From the NCBI GenBank assembly GCA_021203945.1, contig JAJQAF010000272.1:1-5932 (forward strand): a DNA stretch of 5,932 bases, in the 5' to 3' direction. Both the position numbers and the translations under genes were made by a program. This DNA is from Campylobacter sp. Its GTDB lineage: Bacteria; Campylobacterota; Campylobacteria; Campylobacterales; Campylobacteraceae. Below the pieces are notes generated by a model. It was given only the letters and a program-made list of their open reading frames with translations. It made no database searches and had not been told where the DNA came from. Position 1 is the stretch's first letter. Each line of letters opens with the position of its first letter. Positions 1 through 5,014 of this stretch are shown in pieces.

Positions 1-1
1 A

Positions 2-1018
2 GATGTGAATAAGATACAGCATTATAATCTAATTTTAGCGGGATATTACTCGTCGTGGCAGATAAATTTATCTAAGGACGATATTTATTTGACATCAATG
101 CCTCTTTGGCATATAGATGCACAATGCACGGCAATGATGCCTACTTTTTCACGCGGCGCGACGCTTGTCTTGATAGAGAAATTTTCAGCTCGTAAATTTT
201 GGGATCAAATACTCTTTTATAAAGCAACCGTAACGGAGTGCATACCTAAAATGATATGCACGATGATGATGCAACCCGTAAAATTTAATGAAAAAAATCA
301 TTGCTTAAAGCAGATGCTTTTTTATCTAAATATAAATCAAAAAGATATGGCTGAATTTATGAAACGCTTTAACATAAAAAGCTGCTTAAACTCATATGGA
401 ATGAGCGAGACTGTCGTAGGTATTATAGGCGACAGACCCGAAGAAAAGAGAAAATTTCCTTCTATAGGCAAGGTAGGATTTTGTTATGAAGCTAAAATAA
501 CGGATAAAGAAGGAAGCGAGCTCGGCGCAAATCAAAAAGGTGAAATTTGCATAAAAGGCATAAAAGGCAAGAGCTTATTTAACGGATATTTCGACGATGA
601 AAACGCTACGAACAAAGCATTTGATAAAGATGGTTGGCTTCATACGAAAGACATAGGATATTTTGATGACGATGAGTATTTTTATTTCGTAGATAGAGAT
701 GTTAACATCATAAAAGTTGCAGGAGAAAACGTTTCAAGCGTCGAAGTCGAGACATTTATCAGTTCGCATGAAAAAATTTTAGAAGCGGCGGTTATCGGCA
801 TACCCGATACCTTTGATAATGAACTTATTAAGGCTTTTGTAGTGCTTAAAGACAATGAGAGCTTAACTCAAAGCGAGATTAAGAGATATTGCCTAAGCGG
901 ACTTGCAAAATTTAAAGTGCCTTCCATCGTGCAGTTTTGTCCGTATCTGCCTAAGACCTGTATGGGCAAAATAAGAAAAAATATACTTAGAAGCGAGCAT
1001 TTAAAAGAAATTTTATAA
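2..1018 (+). CDS. caiC: Carnitine/crotonobetaine-CoA ligase CaiC, 5'-truncated by the window edge
   Basis: This is the C-terminal two thirds of an ANL-superfamily (AMP-forming) acyl-CoA ligase. The family activates carnitine, crotonobetaine or gamma-butyrobetaine to the CoA thioester with ATP in the cytoplasm. About 338 codons are visible, against roughly 517 for E. coli CaiC from memory, so about 180 N-terminal residues, including the P-loop-like motif, lie outside. The frame is open to the left edge, so the GTG at position 5 is internal rather than a start. Numbering from that GTG, YGMSET is at 131-136, the adenylate-binding GWLHTKD at 210-216, the hinge VDR at 229-231, GENVSSVEVE at 240-249 and the catalytic-lysine motif PKTCMGK at 316-322. 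Stretches such as ATVTECIP, SYGMSET and VGIIGDRP match what I recall of E. coli CaiC, which supports CaiC over a generic fatty-acyl-CoA ligase. Lys replaces the usual Gly in GWLHTGD. Ten bases separate it from fixC, implying cotranscription. The family is near certain and the substrate assignment is strong. Confidence 0.93.
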   Translation, partial: DVNKIQHYNLILAGYYSSWQINLSKDDIYLTSMPLWHIDAQCTAMMPTFSRGATLVLIEKFSARKFWDQILFYKATVTECIPKMICTMMMQPVKFNEKNHCLKQMLFYLNINQKDMAEFMKRFNIKSCLNSYGMSETVVGIIGDRPEEKRKFPSIGKVGFCYEAKITDKEGSELGANQKGEICIKGIKGKSLFNGYFDDENATNKAFDKDGWLHTKDIGYFDDDEYFYFVDRDVNIIKVAGENVSSVEVETFISSHEKILEAAVIGIPDTFDNELIKAFVVLKDNESLTQSEIKRYCLSGLAKFKVPSIVQFCPYLPKTCMGKIRKNILRSEHLKEIL

Positions 1019-1028
1019 AAGGAATAAA

Positions 1029-2315
1029 ATGGCTGAAGATAAATTTGACGTGATTATAGTAGGCGGCGGGATAGCCGGATGTATAACGGGATATTTGCTG
1101 GCAAAAGAGGGGCTTGAAGTATTGCTTGTAGAACGTGGTAATACCATAGGTGCTAAAAATACAAGCGGCGGTAGAATTTACGCTCACAGTATCGAGCCTA
1201 TTTTTCCGAATTTCGGGCAAATTGCACCTATAGAGAGGCTTATAACTCGCGAAAGACTGTCTTTTATGACGCAAGATGAAAATTTTACGATGGATTACGC
1301 GCTAAAACCCGGCAAAAATAAATCCGAGCTTTCATTTTCCGTTTTAAGAGTTAAATTTGACGAATGGCTCGGACAAAAAGCGGAAGAAGCGGGAGTTAGC
1401 ATTATAAACGGTATAAGGGTCGATGATCTCATAAGGCAAGACGGCAAAATTTGCGGCGTTATAGCGGGCGGCGAAGAGATGAAGTCCGATGTAGTAGTAT
1501 TGGCAGACGGCGCAAATTCCACGATATGCACAAAATACGGTTTAGGATATGAGCTAAACCCCCATACCTGTGCAGTCGGCGTAAAAGAGATAATAGAACT
1601 TGGAAAAGATAAGATAAACGATATTTTTAATGTCAGCCAAAATGAAGGCGTGGCGTGGCTATTTGCAGGAAGTCCGTCAAATGCATATATGGGCGGCGGT
1701 TTTTTATATACAAACGAGACATCGATATCGCTCGGCGTAGTTTTTGGACTTCATAACTGTAGCAAAACGGATATTAGCGTTCCTAGTATGCTTGAGAATT
1801 TTAAAAATCATGATTTTATAAAACCCCTTATAAAAGGCGGCAAAACTACCGAGTACTCAGCTCATATAGTTCCCGAAGGCGGAATCGGTGCCATGAAAAA
1901 AATAAGCGATAGCGGTGTAGTGGTAACGGGTGATGCGGCGGGACTTTGCTTAAACGTCGGGTATTCCGTGCGCGGTATGGATTTAGCGGTTCAAAGTGGC
2001 GCAGCAGCAGCAAAAGCAATAATAAACGCCAAACAAAATAACGATTTTAGTGCAAAGAGCTTGCTGCAATACGATGAGCTTTTAAACGAAAGTTTTGTAA
2101 TGCGAGATTTGAAACTCTATAAGAATTTGCCGAAATTTTTAAACAACGAAAGAATTTTTAGAGATTATCCTTGTATGATAAATTCCATTATGAGGGATCT
2201 TTTTGTAATAGACGGCGCAAGTAAGCCTTTGATGAAAAAAATTCTACCGCGTTTAAAGCAAGTAGGTTATACAAACATAATCAAAGATGTATTTAAAGGA
2301 GCAAGATCGATATGA
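1029..2315 (+). CDS. fixC: FAD-dependent electron-transfer protein FixC (ETF-quinone oxidoreductase-like)
   Basis: FixC is the flavoprotein of the FixABCX complex. It accepts electrons from the electron-transfer flavoprotein FixAB and works with the ferredoxin FixX. In the carnitine pathway of E. coli, FixABCX is thought to supply electrons for crotonobetainyl-CoA reduction. The protein has 428 residues, the same length as E. coli FixC as I recall it. It opens with a Rossmann FAD-binding motif (GGGIAG, residues 12-17) whose second strand ends in acidic E35. ADGANS (159-164) and GDAAG (301-305) are the further FAD contacts of this fold. The stretches MGGGFLYTNE (221-230) and RGMDLA (315-320) also resemble the E. 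coli protein. There is no signal peptide or obvious membrane helix, so membrane association would be peripheral. The ATG at 1029 follows an AAAAGGAA ribosome site at 1017-1024, ten bases after the caiC stop. The 3' end overlaps fixX by four bases. In this position fixB would normally be expected upstream, but caiC is found instead. Confidence 0.95.
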   Translation: MAEDKFDVIIVGGGIAGCITGYLLAKEGLEVLLVERGNTIGAKNTSGGRIYAHSIEPIFPNFGQIAPIERLITRERLSFMTQDENFTMDYALKPGKNKSELSFSVLRVKFDEWLGQKAEEAGVSIINGIRVDDLIRQDGKICGVIAGGEEMKSDVVVLADGANSTICTKYGLGYELNPHTCAVGVKEIIELGKDKINDIFNVSQNEGVAWLFAGSPSNAYMGGGFLYTNETSISLGVVFGLHNCSKTDISVPSMLENFKNHDFIKPLIKGGKTTEYSAHIVPEGGIGAMKKISDSGVVVTGDAAGLCLNVGYSVRGMDLAVQSGAAAAKAIINAKQNNDFSAKSLLQYDELLNESFVMRDLKLYKNLPKFLNNERIFRDYPCMINSIMRDLFVIDGASKPLMKKILPRLKQVGYTNIIKDVFKGARSI

Positions 2316-2596
2316 ATAACGTAAATATAGATGCCAAATTAAGCCTTGATAAATTTTTTGTCGATGAAGGCAATGCGCATATAAAGTTGGACGACAACAT
2401 AAATATAAGCGAATTTATAAAGCTTGAAAAGGCTTGTCCCGCCGGGCTTTATAAAAAAGATGAGAACGGCGGTTTTCATTTTGATTATGCAGGCTGTTTA
2501 GAGTGCGGAACATGCAAGGTGCTTTGCGGTGATAGTATTATAAAAAAATGGGAATATCCAAATGGAACTTTCGGTGTGGAATATAGATTCGGATAG
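2312..2596 (+). CDS. fixX: Ferredoxin-like protein FixX
   Basis: FixX is the small iron-sulfur partner of FixC and corresponds to the C-terminal ferredoxin domain of mitochondrial ETF-ubiquinone oxidoreductase. The protein has 94 residues; E. coli FixX has about 95. The cluster ligands expected for the family are visible: C42 in ACPAGLY, then C62, C65 and C68 in CLECGTC, consistent with one [4Fe-4S] cluster. The C-terminal WEYPNGTFGVEYRFG (80-94) closely resembles E. coli FixX. A fifth cysteine, C72, follows C68 at the spacing of a classical CxxCxxCxxxC ferredoxin motif. As I recall it, E. coli FixX has glycine there. The start codon overlaps the fixC stop as ATGA, and an AAAGGAG ribosome site lies at 2295-2301 inside fixC, so translation of the two is probably coupled. 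The next gene starts 29 bases downstream with no terminator between them. Confidence 0.95.
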   Translation: MNNVNIDAKLSLDKFFVDEGNAHIKLDDNINISEFIKLEKACPAGLYKKDENGGFHFDYAGCLECGTCKVLCGDSIIKKWEYPNGTFGVEYRFG

Positions 2597-2612
2597 AATT
2601 AAAACAACTTAT

Positions 2613-2620
2613 AAAAGGAG
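2613..2620 (+). promoter_or_regulatory. Ribosome binding site of the porin gene
   Basis: AAAAGGAG ends five bases before the ATG at 2626, which is ideal spacing. It decides the start against a second in-frame ATG at 2659 (residue 12), which lies closer to the hydrophobic signal core but has no comparable site. Confidence 0.8.
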
Positions 2621-2625
2621 CAAAA

Positions 2626-3813
2626 ATGTTTTTATGTAAGCTAAGCGGCAAAACTCGGATGAGGTATGCTTTATCTTTAATATCGGCGCTCTTATGCACA
2701 CAAGCAAGCGGCACTACTCTTGAAGAGGCGTTTAAAAATGGCAAAACAAGCGGAGATATATCGCTCTTTTACGAGAGTCGCCATGTAAATAGCGGCGAAA
2801 AATCCGTCTATTTTAACGATACGGCTTGGGCTATCGGCTCGGTCTCATTAAAATATGAGACGGATTATTTTAAAAATTTTAAAGCCGTTATCGGTTTTAG
2901 AGGAAGTGCACCGATTTATGAGGACGATAGGCACTTTGATACGGGACATGGCAGGGGTGACTCGACGGAGAGAATTTATAAAGATAATAGATTTATGCTT
3001 TCAAATTTATATCTTGAATACAACGCTTACGACACGGTTATCAAAATCGGTCGCCAAGAGACGAGCTTTGATTGGATAACAAAAGTCAATGACGGTGTTA
3101 GCATCGTAAATAATTCCATTTCGAATTTAACTCTTGACGCTATTTGGACGAGAGCTAGAGGCAAGGTGCAATTAAACGAGATGTTTAAGGTCAAAAAGAT
3201 TAATAAAAATAGCGGAATGTTTGCTGCCGGAGCTACGTATAAATTTGATATGGGACTTGCCGTTAGAGGATATGCCATGCATGCTGATGATATATTTACC
3301 GGAGGCGGCGCAAAGCTCATGTATGACGGAAGCGTAAGCGAAAATTTATCCGTTGGCGGCATGGCGCATTTTGCAAAAACCGATGAGCGAAAAAACGAAG
3401 ATGGCAAGATATTTGAAGGCACGGCATATGCAAAATATAAAGATGTTAAATTTACTCTTGGATATGTCCAAACCGGGAAGAAAAACGGCTGGGGAAGCCT
3501 GAATAAAGCAGGCGATAAGATCGTGCAGTTTGAAGAAGGCGACGTAATGTATGAAAGAGACGTAAGAACTTATTATGGTATGCTCTCCGCTGCCGTGCAA
3601 AAGCTTTCGATAGATGCGATTTTCGGCACAACCGAATACAAGCTTAAGGGCGGCGACGATAAAAATTATAGACAAAACGAGCTTAGCTTGTGGTTTGGTT
3701 ACCCTATCACGGATAACTTAGCGGCGCAGCTTACATTTGATAGAACCTTTAAAAAACAGCCGGGATACCCAAGCCTTACGCAAGTAAGCGCCGGACTTAG
3801 TTATAAATTTTAA
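2626..3813 (+). CDS. Outer-membrane porin, epsilonproteobacterial OprD-like type
   Basis: This is a secreted beta-barrel protein of 395 residues, probably a trimeric or monomeric pore for small hydrophilic solutes. It begins with a basic n-region (K5, K9, R11, R13), a hydrophobic core (about residues 14-24) and a likely signal-peptidase I site near TQASG (25-29). The mature start TTLEEAFKNGK followed by SGDISLFYESR is typical of Campylobacter/Helicobacter-group porins in my experience. The rest shows alternating polar and hydrophobic strands with many aromatic and glycine residues. It ends in LSYKF, whose terminal phenylalanine is the usual outer-membrane assembly signal. Signal-peptide C24 lacks a lipobox, so it is not a lipoprotein. 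The gene lies 29 bases after fixX without an intervening terminator and before a strong hairpin, so it appears to be the last gene of the carnitine unit. Uptake of carnitine or related betaines is therefore an attractive inference, but the sequence does not show substrate specificity. Confidence 0.85.
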   Translation: MFLCKLSGKTRMRYALSLISALLCTQASGTTLEEAFKNGKTSGDISLFYESRHVNSGEKSVYFNDTAWAIGSVSLKYETDYFKNFKAVIGFRGSAPIYEDDRHFDTGHGRGDSTERIYKDNRFMLSNLYLEYNAYDTVIKIGRQETSFDWITKVNDGVSIVNNSISNLTLDAIWTRARGKVQLNEMFKVKKINKNSGMFAAGATYKFDMGLAVRGYAMHADDIFTGGGAKLMYDGSVSENLSVGGMAHFAKTDERKNEDGKIFEGTAYAKYKDVKFTLGYVQTGKKNGWGSLNKAGDKIVQFEEGDVMYERDVRTYYGMLSAAVQKLSIDAIFGTTEYKLKGGDDKNYRQNELSLWFGYPITDNLAAQLTFDRTFKKQPGYPSLTQVSAGLSYKF

Positions 3814-3862
3814 CTAAAACCGACTAAGTTTATGTGAAAATCGGCAAAGCGACGACAATCAT

Positions 3863-3891
3863 AAGTCGCCCGGTTTATTATCGGGCGATTT
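3863..3891 (+). terminator. Probable rho-independent terminator after the porin gene
   Basis: The arms AAGTCGCCCG (3863-3872) and CGGGCGATTT (3882-3891) pair over ten positions, including one G-T wobble, around a nine-base loop GTTTATTAT. Seven of the pairs form the uninterrupted core TCGCCCG/CGGGCGA. A T-rich but interrupted tract follows (TTTGTGTCTTTAAATTTTT). It lies 50 bases past the porin stop and should end the cai-fix-porin transcript before the tetR promoter. Confidence 0.8.
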
Positions 3892-3931
3892 GTGTCTTTA
3901 AATTTTTAACTTTTTATTTGCATTAAATCTT

Positions 3932-3942
3932 GCCGTTACGGC
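3932..3942. repeat. Short perfect palindrome between the porin terminator and tetR
   Basis: GCCGTTACGGC is a perfect inverted repeat (GCCGT, central T, ACGGC) in otherwise AT-rich non-coding DNA. It lies about 52 bases upstream of the proposed tetR -35 box. It could be a protein-binding site or a very small hairpin (GCCG, TTA loop, CGGC). The rest of 3892-3993 shows no gene or RNA that I recognise. Function is unproven. Confidence 0.3.
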
Positions 3943-3993
3943 TGTTTGTCAAATCCGCTTAAAACAAATTTAAAAAATATCAAAGCAAATTAA

Positions 3994-4023
3994 TTTACAA
4001 TTTAAGGATTTAAAGGGTATGAT
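3994..4023 (+). promoter_or_regulatory. Predicted sigma70-type promoter of the tetR-family gene
   Basis: TTTACA (3994-3999) matches the -35 consensus TTGACA at five of six positions. After an 18-base spacer, TATGAT (4018-4023) matches the -10 consensus TATAAT at five of six. Transcription would start near 4030, leaving a leader of about 35 bases before the ATG at 4065. The surrounding DNA is AT-rich, so chance matches are possible, but the spacing and location are good. Confidence 0.6.
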
Positions 4024-4064
4024 TTAATCTTTAGTTAAATTTAATAGATGTGTAAGGTAAATTT

Positions 4065-4775
4065 ATGAGCAAGAACGAAAGAGCCAAACTAAAAAAATCT
4101 CGTATGATAAAGTATTTTATAGATGCGGCAAATCAAATCATAGCAAAAGACGGCATTCGCGCCGTAAATATACGAAATACCGCCAATCTTGCAGGATATT
4201 CAAGCGCCACGCTTTATAATTATTTCGATAATCTAACCCATTTGGTTTTTTTAGCGACCTTTAACCAACTCGAAGAGTATAATAAAGCGGTATCGACATA
4301 TATATCAAACTGCAGCAACTCTATTGAGGTTTATATGAAAGTTTGTAAATGTTTTTGCGACTATTCTTATGAGAAACCCGAAATTTACGAGCTGCTATTT
4401 TTTGCACATAATGACGGTAAATTTGATAATTACATAGAGGAGTATTATAAGCTTTTTCCGAATAAAGACAACAAAAAGCTTCCCAAATTTTTAAATAGTA
4501 TGTTTAAATCTAACGATCTACATAAAAGAAGCTACTCTATGCTTGAAAATTGTATAAACGACGGCTATATTGATAGATTGGAAGTAGATGATTTTAACGA
4601 TATTTGTTTGAGGTTTAACAAGACCATACTTCAAGACGTTAAAGATAAGATATTATCCAAAGACGAAGCTACTAAAATTACTCTTAGATATTATTATCAA
4701 CTATTTCGCTGCTGTATCAATGAAAAATATAGATATATTTTAGATGATTGTTATAAGGATTTGTTAAATTCTTAA
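4065..4775 (+). CDS. TetR/AcrR-family transcriptional regulator
   Basis: This is a DNA-binding regulator of 236 residues, slightly longer than the usual 190-220. The N-terminal TetR domain runs from about residue 12 to 62. The helix-turn-helix lies in NIRNTANLAGYSSATLYNYF (35-54), with the family's characteristic Y-x-YF ending. The C-terminal part (about 65-236) is helical, shows no domain I can name, and would bind the ligand and form the dimer. It has nine cysteines (83, 94, 96, 98, 163, 181, 216, 217, 229), including the cluster CKCFC at 94-98. An in-frame stop at 4053-4055 leaves the ATG at 4065 as the earliest start, preceded by TAAGG (4053-4057). The gene has its own promoter and follows the cai-fix-porin terminator on the same strand, so regulation of that unit is plausible but inferred. 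Its DNA is poorer in GC than neighbouring genes. The family call is firm and the target is unknown. Confidence 0.9.
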   Translation: MSKNERAKLKKSRMIKYFIDAANQIIAKDGIRAVNIRNTANLAGYSSATLYNYFDNLTHLVFLATFNQLEEYNKAVSTYISNCSNSIEVYMKVCKCFCDYSYEKPEIYELLFFAHNDGKFDNYIEEYYKLFPNKDNKKLPKFLNSMFKSNDLHKRSYSMLENCINDGYIDRLEVDDFNDICLRFNKTILQDVKDKILSKDEATKITLRYYYQLFRCCINEKYRYILDDCYKDLLNS

Positions 4776-4835
4776 ATTCTAAAGCTATTCCGTCGGCATG
4801 ATAAATATAGTTTAAATAAAAACACTATTATTGTT

Positions 4836-4861
4836 TTACGGTGTAATTACAAGATTACGGT
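4836..4861. repeat. Direct repeat TTACGGT flanking a 10-base palindrome
   Basis: TTACGGT occurs at 4836-4842 and again at 4855-4861, with starts 19 bases apart, close to two helical turns. Between them lies the perfect palindrome TGTAATTACA (4842-4851). The arrangement resembles an operator with two binding sites on one DNA face. It lies in the 239-base gap between tetR and the ceuB-like gene, which otherwise holds no recognised gene. Function is unproven. Confidence 0.3.
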
Positions 4862-4924
4862 TTAGCGGTTTTGCTCTACTTATTATGCATTTATTAAATT
4901 TAAATATCCATAATTTATTTGAGC

Positions 4925-4940
4925 GGAGCCTTTAGGCTTT
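4925..4940 (+). terminator. Weak hairpin after tetR, possible terminator
   Basis: AGCC (4927-4930) pairs with GGCT (4935-4938) around a TTTA loop, and two G-T wobbles can extend the stem to 4925-4940. The downstream tract is only TTTAAATT. It lies about 150 bases past the tetR stop. The stem is short, so this is a tentative terminator and the only candidate in the gap. Confidence 0.35.
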
Positions 4941-4977
4941 AAATTGCTATCTATATCAAAATTTAAGAAAAAAATTG

Positions 4978-4997
4978 TAAAATCTAATTTCATTATC
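4978..4997 (+). promoter_or_regulatory. Probable ceuB promoter -10 box with overlapping Fur-like site
   Basis: TAAAAT (4978-4983) matches the -10 consensus at five of six positions and would start transcription near 4990. No clear -35 box is seen, which is common for Campylobacter vegetative promoters. Read on the minus strand, 4979-4997 matches the 19-base Fur consensus GATAATGATAATCATTATC at 12 positions, with a perfect first hexamer (ATTATC on the + strand, 4992-4997). Overlap of the -10 box and start point is where a Fur repressor would act, and iron control of a siderophore permease is expected. The second half of the site is poor, so the Fur call is tentative. Confidence 0.45.
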
Positions 4998-5005
4998 ATA
5001 AATAT

Positions 5006-5009
5006 GGAG
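5006..5009 (+). promoter_or_regulatory. Ribosome binding site supporting a TTG start
   Basis: GGAG ends five bases before the TTG at 5015. The nearest ATG (5004) is in another frame and meets a stop after two codons. The next in-frame ATG (5090) would remove the first membrane helix. The site therefore supports TTG as the start. Confidence 0.7.
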
Positions 5010-5014
5010 TAAAT

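Noticed and set aside
5..7. GTG at position 5 as the start of the caiC gene
   Set aside because: The frame is open to the left edge, the homology continues across it, and about 180 residues of the family's N-terminal part would be missing.
987..1531. Minus-strand open frames at 987-1274 and 1295-1531
   Set aside because: They lie antisense to fixC, which has full-length homology. Their products show no recognisable domain and they have no clear ribosome site.
2683..2718. Possible lipoprotein signal in the porin (Cys 24)
   Set aside because: The residues before the cysteine are A-L-L, which does not fit a lipobox needing a small residue at -1, and the C-terminus is that of a beta-barrel protein.
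2538..3675. Frames at 2538-2744, 3027-3422 and 3346-3675 (minus) and 2855-3079 (plus)
   Set aside because: All overlap fixX or the porin gene out of frame, have low-complexity products and resemble no known family.
4885..4935. A 16-codon open frame in the tetR-ceuB gap
   Set aside because: No ribosome site precedes it, it runs into the small hairpin, and its composition is that of AT-rich intergenic DNA.
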